DNA of 45,954 bases from Psychromonas sp. (GCA_023145575.1 JAGLDN010000049.1:1-45954); one strand, 5' to 3'; numbered from the stretch's first letter, positions 9,361-19,231 are shown. Numbers and translations: made by a program. The notes: generated by a model from the letters alone, not told the origin.

Positions 9361-10320
9361 TTACTTATCCAAATTTATGTTACTTAGCTTGCTTAATATG
9401 GCAGTGGTAATACTTACTTTTTTTTTATCTTCAGCCATCAATTCTTGTTGAATTGATGCAAGTGCAAAATAAGAATATTTAAATTCAATAAAATCACGCA
9501 CATTAGTTGCTATGCTTAATTTGTAGTAATAAATAGCTTTATCACGATTACCATGCTCTCTTTCCCATGTTGCTAGGTAAAAATAGAGTTCACACAACCG
9601 CTCTGCGTAATGTTTATTAGTGATTATACCTTTTGAGCTTAAATTAATTAAATCTTTCTGCGAGATCCTGCCGGCGAAATAATCAATAATTTTCCAAATA
9701 AAAAGTGGGTTATCTTTTTCATTTTTTTCTGATTTTAAATTCTTCAGTGCACTTTTCGGATCGACGTTACTGTTGATAATAAAACGCCAAAGAATATCGT
9801 AAGGCTCTTGTTCATCTGCTTGATAAAACTTTTCAATCGCTGATTTTGCAAGATCATTACGTCCGATTGCTAACAAACCGACAGCACTGTATAGATAACT
9901 TAACGTCATGTGCTTATCAAGTTCAATTGCTGAATCAAAGGCTTCAAAAGCGCCTTCATAAGAATGGTTTTGTAATAAATATAAACCTAGCATATTATAA
10001 GATGGTGCGTAACTAGGATCTAACTTGAGCGATTGTAGAATATTAAAGTGACTGTACTCATTTAAACCTATTTTATCATATATCAACCCGCGCTCATAAA
10101 AGAGTCTTGCTTTTTGCCTCGGTGTTAATTTCTTATGTAATAAGATCAGTTGAGTTATGAGTAAAAGCTTATTTTCATCTTGTTGATCCACCTGAACGGC
10201 AGTTGCCATAGGAAATATTTTAAATTCTTCATTTGAAGGCGCTGAATTTTTCAAAAAGGAGCACGCACTAAGACAAAAACAAGCAATAATCATAAATAAT
10301 TTAGAAAAGTGGTAATTCAT
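9361..10320 (-). CDS. nlpI: NlpI-type TPR lipoprotein
   Basis: Outer-membrane-anchored lipoprotein with tetratricopeptide repeats. In E. coli NlpI is an adaptor for peptidoglycan endopeptidases (MepS turnover with Prc). A signal peptide ends in lipobox LSAC with Cys20. The TPR-like stretch YERGLIYDKIG...YNMLGLYLL...AFEAFDSAIELD aligns well with NlpI at about residues 70-145. Length 319 compares with 294 in E. coli. The RBS AAAGGG is well placed. In many gammaproteobacteria nlpI follows pnp; here it lies downstream of secF instead, 304 bp away, so it probably has its own promoter. Confidence 0.88.
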   Translation of the reverse strand: MNYHFSKLFMIIACFCLSACSFLKNSAPSNEEFKIFPMATAVQVDQQDENKLLLITQLILLHKKLTPRQKARLFYERGLIYDKIGLNEYSHFNILQSLKLDPSYAPSYNMLGLYLLQNHSYEGAFEAFDSAIELDKHMTLSYLYSAVGLLAIGRNDLAKSAIEKFYQADEQEPYDILWRFIINSNVDPKSALKNLKSEKNEKDNPLFIWKIIDYFAGRISQKDLINLSSKGIITNKHYAERLCELYFYLATWEREHGNRDKAIYYYKLSIATNVRDFIEFKYSYFALASIQQELMAEDKKKVSITTAILSKLSNINLDK

Positions 10321-10624
10321 TTAAAACCCTTTCATACGAGAGTAATAAGCCAATAGCAGTAAATCGATTATACACTAACGTAAAGGCCAATGGGTGGTAG
10401 TTGACGTTGGTGCCCGAAAGCGGTTTATTATTAAAAATGCAATGCTTGAAACGTCACATGTTGCGCTTTCTCTTCTGATCATCGAGTTAACGTCTTAGTC
10501 TGCCGTCCCAGATAAAGCAGAGCATTATCTCTTTACGTCAAATAAGTATAGTAAGGTATGTATACTTTTTAATCGAATGTGTCTTCAATCTAGAAAATAG
10601 CACAAGCAGTTTTTTATTACATTA
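10321..10624. other. secF-nlpI intergenic region with degenerate repeat
   Basis: No gene is visible in 304 bp. A minus-strand TATAAT (10367-10372) about 45 bp before nlpI could be its -10 box, but I see no good -35. Positions about 10420-10500 resemble 23720-23885 (shared GTTTATTATTAAAA and TCTGATCATC), so this is a fragment of the long intergenic repeat family. Confidence 0.4.
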
Positions 10625-11572
10625 TCACATTAAAGATTCTTGATCTGCGCCTTCTTTTTCAACTACTTTTGGTATCATATCTTCTCTTGAAAGACCAAAT
10701 CGAACGGCTAGTGCGCTCGCAACATAGATTGATGAATACGTCCCAACAAAAATACCAATTAATAATGCTGTCGAAAACCCATGAATAACAGGTCCCCCAA
10801 CAACAAATAAGGCAATTAACACAAACGAAGTTAATCCAGATGTTATCGTCGTTCGCGTAAGCGTTTGAGTCAATGACATATCGACGATACCAACAGTAGT
10901 AGAATTTGACATACGCCTAAAGTTTTCACGGATCCTGTCAAACACAACGATGGTATCATTTAAAGAATAACCGATTACTGCAAGCACTGCCGCAAGTACA
11001 GTGAGATCGAATTCTAAATGAAAGAATGAAAATACACCTAACGTAATAATAACATCGTGTGCTAATGCCAATACAGCGCCTAATGCTAATCGCCATTCAA
11101 AGCGAATGCTGACATAAAGCATTATACAAAAAAGGGAAATTACAATAGCAAGTCCCCCATCTATCGCTAATTCTTTACCAACATTCGGACCAACAAATTC
11201 GACCCGCCGCATGCTTAGTTTACCAATATTTGCCGCTTGCAAAGTATGAACGATTTGAGCGCCTAGCACTTCACCTTTTAGCCCTTTAATTGGCGGTACG
11301 CGCACCATCACGGATCGAGAATTACCAAAATATTGGACAATAGCACCAAAATAGTGTGATTTTTCAAGAACATTTCGCACCTTAGGTAAATTCGCAACCT
11401 GTTCAAAAGCAACTTCAATCACTGTCCCCCCCGTAAAATCTAGACCCCAATTAAGTTTATTGATGCCTAACGTCACAAGCGAAGCACCAACTAATAATAT
11501 AGAAAGTACCATTGCAGATCTTGAAAATTTCATAAAGCGAAGCGGTTCTTTCGCTTTAAATAATTCGAGCAT
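10625..11572 (-). CDS. secF: Protein-export membrane protein SecF
   Basis: Inner-membrane RND-type subunit that works with SecD and YajC to use the proton gradient for late steps of Sec export. It has an N-terminal membrane segment at about residues 19-37, then LNWGLDFTGGT of the first periplasmic domain, then five further segments with the typical GYSLNDTIVVFDRIRENFR stretch. Length (315) is usual. It starts 14 bp after secD and is almost certainly cotranscribed. Confidence 0.96.
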   Translation of the reverse strand: MLELFKAKEPLRFMKFSRSAMVLSILLVGASLVTLGINKLNWGLDFTGGTVIEVAFEQVANLPKVRNVLEKSHYFGAIVQYFGNSRSVMVRVPPIKGLKGEVLGAQIVHTLQAANIGKLSMRRVEFVGPNVGKELAIDGGLAIVISLFCIMLYVSIRFEWRLALGAVLALAHDVIITLGVFSFFHLEFDLTVLAAVLAVIGYSLNDTIVVFDRIRENFRRMSNSTTVGIVDMSLTQTLTRTTITSGLTSFVLIALFVVGGPVIHGFSTALLIGIFVGTYSSIYVASALAVRFGLSREDMIPKVVEKEGADQESLM

Positions 11573-11586
11573 AATTTATCCTTCGG

Positions 11587-13449
11587 TTAAATAGATATTT
11601 TCTTAATATCATTACGTCCACCCCAGAGTGCATTAACAATCGCACGCGTGCCAAAAATGGATGTATACATTGATGTCGCAATACCAATGATTAGCGTCAC
11701 AGCAAAGCCTTTCACCGGTCCAGTGCCAACTGCAAAAAGAATGATTGCAGTGATTAATGTGGTTATATTTGAATCGGCGATAGTAGAAAACGCATTCGCA
11801 TAACCTTCATGAATTGATTTTTGAACACTTCTTCCTGAATTCAACTCTTCTCTTATCCGTTCAAAAATCAAGACGTTTGCATCAACTGCCATACCAACTG
11901 TTAGCACGATACCTGCAATACCAGGCAGGGTAAGTGTCGCCCCTGGGATCATTGACATTACAGCAATAATCATTACGATGTTAAACAGTAATGCAGCAAT
12001 TGCAATCAAGCCAAATTTACGATAATAAATAACCATAAATAAGGTAACAGCAAGCAAACCATACAGCATTGCATGAATACCATTTATTATATTTTGCTTA
12101 CCGAGGCTTGGTCCAATTGTTCGTTCTTCAACAATTTGAATAGGTGCAGTCAAGGCACCTGCACGTAATAATAATGCTAAATTATGTGCTTCAGAGTTAT
12201 TACTCAGCCCAGTAATACGAAAGCTACGACCAAGTTGTGCTTGAATAGTGGCAACATTAGCAATTACCTCATGCTTTTTCATGACCAATTTACCAGCTTT
12301 GTTCTTCTTATTCGTTGGTAAGTACTCGATAAACAGTGTTGCCATTGGTTTACCAATATTATCTTTAGTAAACCGAGACATTTTACTGCCACCCTTAGAG
12401 TCCAGAGAAATATTTACTTCAGGTTGCCCAAACTCATCAGCTCTCGCCTGTGCATTAACAATATGATTCCCCGTTAAAATAACTTGTTTTTTGATAACAA
12501 CGGGTTGCCCATTACGCTTTTTATAGACGATTGAAGACGGAGGTAGACGACCTGCCACAGCATCATTCATTTCAGTACTTGTATCTACAGCATGAAATTC
12601 AAGTGTCGCAGTTGCTCCTAAAATTTCTTTAGCGCGCGCTGTATCTTGAACACCAGGTAGTTCTATTACAATACGATCTGAACCTTGACGTTGTACTAAG
12701 GGCTCTGCAACACCAAGCTCATTGACACGATTGCGTAAAATAGTTAAATTTTGTTGCAAAGCATCTTCTTTGGTTGATTGTATTTTTGCCGTTGTCATTG
12801 CCACGTTGAGGTTATACACGTCACCTGTTTTCTGCTCTGTAAATTGATAGCCACGATTAATAGGCTTTAAAAATTTAAGGGCTTTTTGAAGTGTCCCTTC
12901 ATCGGCAAAACGCAACGCTATTGATCCATTTTCTTTACTTTGACTAATACCCCGAAAACGTATTTTTTGTTCGCGCAAACTTAAACGTAAATCTTGCAAC
13001 ATTTCCTGTTGGGCTTTCTTTATTGCCTCGGACATATCCACTTCCATCAAAAAATGAACACCACCACGCAAATCAAGGCCTAAATTAAGTGGCGTTCCGC
13101 CAATGTCGGTCAACCAGGAAGGCGTCGCAGGTGCAAGATTTAATGCAACAATAAAAGAGTCGCCAAGAGCCTCAGAAATAAGATCGCGCCCTATCAGCTG
13201 ATCATGACCCGTTTTAAAACGGATTAGTATTTGCCCGTGTTCTAATGTCTCTTTTATAGGCTTTATCTTTGCATTACTGAGTAGGTATTGCACTTTTTTA
13301 AGGGTTGTTATTTCAAGTTTAGCGCCTCGTGTTGCAGAAATTTGAACAGCTGGATCATCACCAAATAAATTAGGTGATGCATACAAAAAGCAAATTAAAA
13401 CCACAAAGCCTAACGCGAGGTATTTCCACATTGGGAATTTATTTAGCAC
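11587..13449 (-). CDS. secD: Protein-export membrane protein SecD
   Basis: Partner of SecF in the Sec translocon accessory complex. It has a first membrane segment at about residues 9-25, a large periplasmic P1 domain that includes LNLGLDLRGGVHFL and LRNRVNELGVAEPLVQRQG, and five C-terminal membrane segments including GMAVDANVLIFERIREEL. Length (620) is close to E. coli (615). It follows yajC after an unusually long 286-bp gap. Confidence 0.96.
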   Translation of the reverse strand: MLNKFPMWKYLALGFVVLICFLYASPNLFGDDPAVQISATRGAKLEITTLKKVQYLLSNAKIKPIKETLEHGQILIRFKTGHDQLIGRDLISEALGDSFIVALNLAPATPSWLTDIGGTPLNLGLDLRGGVHFLMEVDMSEAIKKAQQEMLQDLRLSLREQKIRFRGISQSKENGSIALRFADEGTLQKALKFLKPINRGYQFTEQKTGDVYNLNVAMTTAKIQSTKEDALQQNLTILRNRVNELGVAEPLVQRQGSDRIVIELPGVQDTARAKEILGATATLEFHAVDTSTEMNDAVAGRLPPSSIVYKKRNGQPVVIKKQVILTGNHIVNAQARADEFGQPEVNISLDSKGGSKMSRFTKDNIGKPMATLFIEYLPTNKKNKAGKLVMKKHEVIANVATIQAQLGRSFRITGLSNNSEAHNLALLLRAGALTAPIQIVEERTIGPSLGKQNIINGIHAMLYGLLAVTLFMVIYYRKFGLIAIAALLFNIVMIIAVMSMIPGATLTLPGIAGIVLTVGMAVDANVLIFERIREELNSGRSVQKSIHEGYANAFSTIADSNITTLITAIILFAVGTGPVKGFAVTLIIGIATSMYTSIFGTRAIVNALWGGRNDIKKISI

Positions 13450-13583
13450 AATACTTTATCCTTAAAAGGCTAAAAATTAACAACTATTCAAGCTATTAAT
13501 TAATTTAAATGAATAATCACAGTTTGAAACGTTGCAAATGACGACGATACTTTTACTTTCTATACGCATCGCCGTGCGAAAAG

Positions 13584-13600
13584 CAAACTAATATAGTTTG
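13584..13600 (-). terminator. Stem-loop between yajC and secD, possible attenuator
   Basis: A 7-bp perfect stem CAAACTA / TAGTTTG with a 3-nt loop is followed, on the minus strand, by CTTTTCG. It lies about 135 nt downstream of yajC inside the long yajC-secD gap. It could reduce read-through from yajC to secD. The T-run is short and the stem AT-rich. Confidence 0.35.
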
Positions 13601-13735
13601 TTTGTCTTCCCATGATACTCACAAAAAGAAAACCAGACAACTGTGTAACAATCGAAAAGGACATTTCGTTTATCTTACGTTGTATCTTACTCTGAGAATT
13701 CATATTAAAGTGTCATAGATTGATTCGCGAATGAC

Positions 13736-14071
13736 TTAAATAGACTTAAGTGTGCCTTTAGGCAAAACCGCTGTAATGAAATCTTTTTTAATAACAATCA
13801 CATTATTTTCATTAAGTTCTATCTGAACATAATCGTTTTCTTCTGTGTATTTAGTCACTCTGCCGATTAAACCACCTTGTGTTAATACTTCATCACCTTT
13901 GCCGATGCTACTCATGAGATTTTTATGATCTTTTGTGCGTTTAGCTTGTGGGCGATAAATCATAAAGTAGAAAATTGCAGCAAAAATCACCACCATAAAG
14001 ATTAATTGAAAGGGACTACCGCCCTTTGCATGCTCTGTTGCGGCTTGTGCTTGTGAAATAAATAAACTCAT
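13736..14071 (-). CDS. yajC: Sec translocon accessory subunit YajC
   Basis: Small single-pass inner-membrane protein of the SecDF-YajC complex. The hydrophobic segment is at about residues 21-38, followed by the family motif FYFMIYRPQAKR and a cytosolic domain with GDEVLTQGGLIGRV. Length 111 is normal. It sits between tgt (73 bp upstream) and secD in the conserved order. Confidence 0.95.
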   Translation of the reverse strand: MSLFISQAQAATEHAKGGSPFQLIFMVVIFAAIFYFMIYRPQAKRTKDHKNLMSSIGKGDEVLTQGGLIGRVTKYTEENDYVQIELNENNVIVIKKDFITAVLPKGTLKSI

Positions 14072-14144
14072 TTTTTGTTCCTTAAGTGTAATAAACTAAA
14101 TTTTTTCTTTGCTTTTCATTGGTTTATATATAGGTAATAGAAGA

Positions 14145-15275
14145 CTACTCTTTTATTTCTGGTTTTTCTTTACCAATTCGATTATAAAATAAGTCAACAA
14201 AGGTCTCTAATGTACCTGTATCTAATGCATCACGCAAATTTTTCATCAATAATTGATAATAATGTAAGTTATGAATGGTATTTAAACGACATCCTAAAAT
14301 TTCTTGACATTTATCAAGGTGATAAAGATACGCCCGCGTATAATTTTGACAGGTGTAGCAATCGCATTGTGCATCAAGAGATGATGTATCTGCACGGTAT
14401 TTCGCATTACGGATTTTTACAACGCCATCAGTAGTAAATAAATGACCGTTACGTGCATTACGCGTTGGCATGACACAATCAAACATGTCAATTCCACGCC
14501 GAACGCCTTCGACTAAATCTTCAGGTTTGCCCACGCCCATTAAATAACGAGGCTTGTCTCGTGGTATTTTAGGTACAATGTATTCCAAAATACGGTACAT
14601 ATCTTCTTTTGGCTCGCCAACTGCTAGACCGCCAACGGCATAACCATCAAAACCAATATCCACTAAACCTTTTAATGATTGGGTGCGAAGATGTTCATAA
14701 ACACCCCCTTGGATAATACCAAATAGAGCATTGTTATTTTCAAGTTTATCAAATTGGTTACGACTTCGTTGTGCCCAACGGAGTGACAGTTTCATCGAAA
14801 TATCGGTTTCAGTTTCTGTTGCGGGATAAGGCGTACACTCATCAAAAATCATGGCAATATCAGCGCCAAGATCTTTTTGTATATCCATTGAAATTTCAGG
14901 TGAAAGAAACACTTTTTCACCATTAACTGGGCTACTAAAATGAACACCTTCTTCTTTTATTTTACGCATTTTTCCTAAACTAAATACTTGAAAGCCACCA
15001 GAATCCGTTAAAATAGGACCTTGCCAATGCATAAAATCATGTAAATCACCATGCTTTTTAATGATTTTATGCCCAGGGCGTAACCAAAGATGAAATGTAT
15101 TACCAAGCAGTATTTCAGCGCCTGTTGCCTGAACTTCCTCTGGCGTCATTGCTTTAACTGTTCCGTAAGTACCTACTGGCATAAAAGCAGGTGTTTCAAC
15201 ACTACCCCGTTTAAAAGTTAAACGCCCTCGCCTTGCGCGGCCTTGTGTTTTTAATAATTCATATTGCATTTTCAT
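14145..15275 (-). CDS. tgt: Queuine tRNA-ribosyltransferase (tRNA-guanine transglycosylase)
   Basis: Exchanges guanine-34 for preQ1 in tRNAs with GUN anticodons, a step of queuosine synthesis. The motif DSGGFQVFSL holds the conserved Asp (D89 in E. coli numbering). FDCVMPTRNARNG holds the nucleophile Asp. The zinc site is CDCYTC, a later Cys in LDKCQE, and a His. Two in-frame ATGs (15275 and 15269) are possible. The second matches E. coli numbering exactly. The best-placed AAGGA instead precedes a third, out-of-frame ATG that opens a three-codon ORF overlapping the start. A 446-bp gap with a repeat separates it from queA. Confidence 0.96.
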   Translation of the reverse strand: MKMQYELLKTQGRARRGRLTFKRGSVETPAFMPVGTYGTVKAMTPEEVQATGAEILLGNTFHLWLRPGHKIIKKHGDLHDFMHWQGPILTDSGGFQVFSLGKMRKIKEEGVHFSSPVNGEKVFLSPEISMDIQKDLGADIAMIFDECTPYPATETETDISMKLSLRWAQRSRNQFDKLENNNALFGIIQGGVYEHLRTQSLKGLVDIGFDGYAVGGLAVGEPKEDMYRILEYIVPKIPRDKPRYLMGVGKPEDLVEGVRRGIDMFDCVMPTRNARNGHLFTTDGVVKIRNAKYRADTSSLDAQCDCYTCQNYTRAYLYHLDKCQEILGCRLNTIHNLHYYQLLMKNLRDALDTGTLETFVDLFYNRIGKEKPEIKE

Positions 15276-15721
15276 ATTTTCATATTTTCCTTATCCTCGG
15301 ACAATCCGATGATAATGCTTGTCATTTTTATATATACCCATCACACATGAAGATGCAGGTTTCAGTGAGAATTTAAAAGCTTAGAGGCTAGGCATTGATT
15401 GAACAGAATGGTTATTTCCTTGCCAAAATAAATAACACCTTTAAAACTCGTCCTTTGGGGACAACTGAATAAATCATATTTTGCGTTGCAATACTAAAAA
15501 AGTGAATAACAATAAAGGTTAAAGTCTTTTTTTAAACCCTACCGAAGGGAGCATTGCGTCTTGAACATGAATCACTCAGATGTCCTGAAAAGAGTATCTT
15601 CAGGTGATGTGTATATACTTCAATTTATGCCTAGCATCTTCGCACAATTGCTTTGTTGACTTTTCAACTTGAAGTTGCGTGGGGATATGCCCATGTTATT
15701 TGCAAGGGAAAAGATAAAGAT
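15276..15721. repeat. queA-tgt gap occupied by repeat R1 (long form)
   Basis: From 15333 (TATACCCATCACACATGAAG) to 15617 (inverted TATACACATCACCTGAAG) there is an element with about 20-bp terminal inverted repeats. The interior from about 15465 to 15575 is nearly the same as 18385-18500, including TTTTGCGTTGCAATACT and AGTGAATAACAATAAAG. No coding frame is seen. It interrupts the usually tight queA-tgt spacing. Confidence 0.6.
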
Positions 15722-16771
15722 TTATTTTTTATGTTGTGCTGTTAAAAACATCGCATCACCATAACTAAAGAAACGATACTTTTCTTGTATTGCAATTTGA
15801 TAAGCTGTATCAATGTTTTCTTTTCCAGAAAAGGCACTGACTAGCATTAATAATGTAGATCTCGATAAATGAAAATTAGTTATCATTGCATCTATTAGTT
15901 CAAATTGATAACCAGGATAAATAAATATATCTGTTTCTTCAAAATAAGGGCAAAGCGTATTGTCTTTATTTTTAGATGCTTTTGCCATACTTTCAATAGA
16001 TCTTACTGACGTTGTTCCAACCGCAATCACCCTACCACCCCGTGCTTTAGTGGCATTTATTTTATCAATAACCTCTCGATTCACTTGTGTCAATTCACTG
16101 TGCATATGGTGGTCATGAATATTATTTACTTTTACGGCTTGAAAAGTACCTGCACCAACATGTAATGTTACAAAGGCGAAATCAACACCTTTAGCTTTCA
16201 AGCTCGAAAGTAAGGGCTCATCAAAATGTAAACCTGCTGTTGGTGCTGCAACTGCCCCAGGGTGCTTATTATAAACTGTTTGATAACGCTCTTTATCTGA
16301 ATCGTCATCAGGGCGATCAATATAGGGTGGTAATGGCATATGTCCAATATCTTCGAGTACTTCAAGTACCGTTCTCTTATCATCAATATGAATAACAAAT
16401 AATGATCCTTGCCGTGCTACCATTACCGCATCAACACTGTTTTCTAGGTGTAATTTACAGCCTGGTTTTGGTGATTTTGAACTGCGAATATGTGCTAAAA
16501 AACTTTTATCATCAAGTACTCTCTCAACGAGCACTTCAATTTTTCCACCTGTTGCTTTGTATCCAAAGAGTCGCGCAGGTATAACGCGCGTATCATTTAA
16601 AACAAGCAGATCATTTTTATCGATAAGATCAATGATATGTTTGAAATTTAAATGAGTAAGTTTACCGCTATCTCCATTGAGATAAAGTAAACGACTTGCA
16701 CTGCGATCGGGTATAGGGTAGCGTGCAATTAAAGATTCAGGTAAATGAAATGAAAAATCAGACACTTTCAT
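15722..16771 (-). CDS. queA: S-adenosylmethionine:tRNA ribosyltransferase-isomerase QueA
   Basis: Transfers and isomerises the ribosyl group of SAM onto preQ1-34 in tRNA to give epoxyqueuosine, the step after Tgt. The start is the ATG of MKVSDFSFHLPESLIA. The frame extends four codons upstream to a TTG that is not conserved. Family motifs NDTRVIPARLFG, AAPTAGLHFD, THVGAGTF-like (LHVGAGTFQAV) and ITNFHLSRSTLLMLVSAF are present. Length is 349 residues, near the usual 350-356. Confidence 0.96.
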   Translation of the reverse strand: MKVSDFSFHLPESLIARYPIPDRSASRLLYLNGDSGKLTHLNFKHIIDLIDKNDLLVLNDTRVIPARLFGYKATGGKIEVLVERVLDDKSFLAHIRSSKSPKPGCKLHLENSVDAVMVARQGSLFVIHIDDKRTVLEVLEDIGHMPLPPYIDRPDDDSDKERYQTVYNKHPGAVAAPTAGLHFDEPLLSSLKAKGVDFAFVTLHVGAGTFQAVKVNNIHDHHMHSELTQVNREVIDKINATKARGGRVIAVGTTSVRSIESMAKASKNKDNTLCPYFEETDIFIYPGYQFELIDAMITNFHLSRSTLLMLVSAFSGKENIDTAYQIAIQEKYRFFSYGDAMFLTAQHKK

Positions 16772-16957
16772 GAACAAACTCAATATAAATTAAAATAAAT
16801 TTTTACCTATAAGTGACCCACATTAATTCGTGAATAATACAAAGCCACTTCAAAAAACAAAGTATGCGAGGGAAATCGATCTTTGCTGCGAGGTGTAAAA
16901 TGTAAAATTGCTATCAGATAAATAGCATAGCTATTTCCCTCTATTAAATAGGTGTTG

Positions 16958-17584
16958 TTATCTTGTACCGAATATTTTATCACCCGCATCCCCTAGACCT
17001 GGGATTATATAGCCATTTTCATTGAGGTGACTATCAATAGAAGCGACATAAACTTCAATATCTGGATGCGTTTTCTCGAGTGCTTTGATCCCTTCAGGTG
17101 CAGCCACCAAAATAAGTACTCTTATGTTTGTTGCACCACTGTTTTTTAGCAGATCAATCGTTGAAATCATTGAACCGCCTGTTGCAAGCATTGGATCGAC
17201 AACAAGTGTTAACCGTTTATCAATGTTAGTTACTAATTTTGAAAAGTAAGCAACAGGCTTGAGTGTTACTTCATCGCGATAAACGCCGACAACACTTATT
17301 TTAGCATTTGGCATATGTAAAAGCACTCCATCGAGCATACCAATTCCAGCACGTAAAATTGGTACTATCGTCGCTTTTTTACCTTTTATTTGCTGAGTTT
17401 CTATTTGAGCATTCCAACCTTCAATTGTTATGTTCTCAAGTTCAAGATCTTTAGTTGCTTCATAGGTTAATAAACTTGACACTTCACAAGCCAATTCACG
17501 AAAATGTTTTGTGCTAACATCATTTTTCCGCATTAAACCTAATTTATGTTGAATAAGTGGATGTTTTACTTCAAAAACCTTCAT
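16958..17584 (-). CDS. upp: Uracil phosphoribosyltransferase
   Basis: Converts uracil and PRPP to UMP (pyrimidine salvage, cytosol). The PRPP-binding loop is VVDPMLATGGSM. The uracil-binding C-terminus YIIPGLGDAGDKIFGT is intact. Length 208 is the same as E. coli. No uraA permease gene follows; queA is 186 bp downstream on the same strand. Confidence 0.97.
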   Translation of the reverse strand: MKVFEVKHPLIQHKLGLMRKNDVSTKHFRELACEVSSLLTYEATKDLELENITIEGWNAQIETQQIKGKKATIVPILRAGIGMLDGVLLHMPNAKISVVGVYRDEVTLKPVAYFSKLVTNIDKRLTLVVDPMLATGGSMISTIDLLKNSGATNIRVLILVAAPEGIKALEKTHPDIEVYVASIDSHLNENGYIIPGLGDAGDKIFGTR

Positions 17585-18161
17585 TTTTATCTCGTTAGAT
17601 TATAAATACTCTGTAAAAAAATTGTCAAAAGTATACCTGCAATGATGTAATTTGCAAAGTATAAATATAGTGAAAAACTATTTTTTTCGCGCATTAATAT
17701 CACTCTAGCGCACTGTGTTTTGAATAAATGAGATTTTAATCTAATGATATATTAAGTCAACAATAGGGGGCAGCCATAAATAGTGCATTATTGTCCCCAT
17801 GGTGCTTCAAGATGGAATGTCAGATAGGCAAATTGTACCGAGGTATATACCCATTAAGTATGCACCGAAATTTAACGCAGTAAAAATAGCTTAACTCAAG
17901 GGTAAAATTGATGTAAATAATTGTTCCATTTACAAAAATAACAAGTAAGTTATTTTAAGCAGTAAAATAAAAAGATATTTGTTTTTATTTGTATAATTGT
18001 CGCGTCATGTCGAGATTATATAACTCGCTAGATTAGTGCAAGTTGTTATTCCTTGTAGGGTATAGCGACTTGTTCCAACCAACAAAGTTATAAAATGTCG
18101 ACTTATAACTACTCGTCAAGTATTAAAGTCTTTATTTTAATTTGACCTTTGGTGATTAACG

Positions 18162-18588
18162 TATACCCATGTGACGTAAAAATGCTTTGTCAGGCTCAAG
18201 CTCGATGATCATAACAAGGCACAATATTAGGTAATTGTTATTCACTTTTTGATTATTGTAACGCAGTCTTGGTTTTCGAATTTGTGCCTCGCAGGGCAAG
18301 GCAACTAGTACAAACCTGCGTTGTTATAAAATCTCTATTTAGAATAACTATACCCATCACACCTGAAGATGCAGGTTTCAGGATAACTGAGTAAATCATC
18401 TTTTGCGTTGCAATACTCAAAAAGTGAATAACAATAAAGGGTTAAAGTTTTTTTTAACCCTACCGAACGGAGCATTGCGCCTTGAACATGAATTACTCAA
18501 GTGTGATGTGTATATACTTCAATTTTATGCCTAGCACCTTGATACTATTTCCCTTGCTGAATTGGCACTTTTGCGTCACATGGGTATA
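18162..18588. repeat. Composite element with 24-bp inverted termini, family R1
   Basis: It starts TATACCCATGTGACGTAAAA and ends in the inverted copy TATACCCATGTGACGCAAAA. About 22 of the terminal 24 bases pair. The left part holds GCAGGGCAAGGCAACTAG and the right end holds the same 3' half as the short copy at 118-221. Between them is inserted the second type of element (18349-18516). No transposase frame is present. Confidence 0.65.
18349..18516. repeat. Nested element, copy of the queA-tgt repeat
   Basis: The termini are TATACCCATCACACCTGA and its imperfect inverted form TATACACATCACACTTGA. The interior matches about 15465-15617 closely. It lies inside the larger composite element, which suggests later insertion. 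The shared TATACCCAT start shows the two element types are related. Confidence 0.6.
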
Positions 18589-18748
18589 GCTAATCATCGA
18601 GAGGGCAATTTTATGTCGAGTAACTTAGCACTATTTGCCGATCTGACGTTGCATTTTGAAGCATCACGGGTACATTAAATAATAATAGATACATCACCTT
18701 TAATTTTAATGACGATTTCCCAAATACACCATTATTTGGCTTTTGTTA

Positions 18749-19231
18749 TTAATCTCGAAAATTATTAAACTGGAAAGGTTGGCCTAGCTCGAGCCGTTTT
18801 ACGAAGGCCATGACAGCCTGTAGATCATCACGTTTTTTACCTGTCACACGCAATTGTTCTCCTTGAATGGCAACTTGTACTTTTATTTTTTCAGCTTTAA
18901 TGAGTTTCACTAATTTTTTAGCCGTTTCTTTATCAACACCCTCTTTAAATTTAACGACTTGCGCACATTTTTTCCCGTTATAAGTTGGCGGATCTAGTGC
19001 CATTGTACTGGCCTCTACACCGCGTTTAACAAGGTTTGTCCGCAAAATATCGGCAAGTTGTCTCAGTTGTGTATCATGCTCGGCGGTAAGTTTTGCAAAA
19101 TCTTTTTCATAAGAAATGCTGGCTTCAACACCCCGAAAATCAAAGCGAGTACTTAATTCGCGAGATCCATTGTCGACGGAATTTTTTAATTCAAACAAAT
19201 CAATTTCTGAAACAATATCAAATGATGGCAT
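18749..19231 (-). CDS. yajQ: YajQ-family nucleotide-binding protein
   Basis: Cytosolic UPF0234 protein with two RNA-binding-like ferredoxin domains. Some members bind cyclic di-GMP or nucleotides; the role here is not known. The hallmark start MPSFDIVSEID and the end LGQPFQFNNFRD are intact, as is FDFRGVEASI. Length 160 compares with 163 in E. coli. It is divergent from panE. In this window it is a single-gene unit between the repeat block and panE. Confidence 0.94.
   Translation of the reverse strand: MPSFDIVSEIDLFELKNSVDNGSRELSTRFDFRGVEASISYEKDFAKLTAEHDTQLRQLADILRTNLVKRGVEASTMALDPPTYNGKKCAQVVKFKEGVDKETAKKLVKLIKAEKIKVQVAIQGEQLRVTGKKRDDLQAVMAFVKRLELGQPFQFNNFRD

Larger units (their letters stand above)
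17585..18748. other. 1.16-kb gene-free block of repeats between upp and yajQ
   Basis: No coding frame is supported. It contains the nested element at 18162-18588. It also has a fragment at about 17815-17875 (TGTCAGATAGGCAAATTGTA then TATACCCATTAAG) that resembles the long repeat family, and a reverse-oriented fragment at about 18110-18145 matching the AAAATAAAGACTTTAAT motif found at 28419 and 33772. The block is a landing site for several repeat insertions. Confidence 0.55.
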
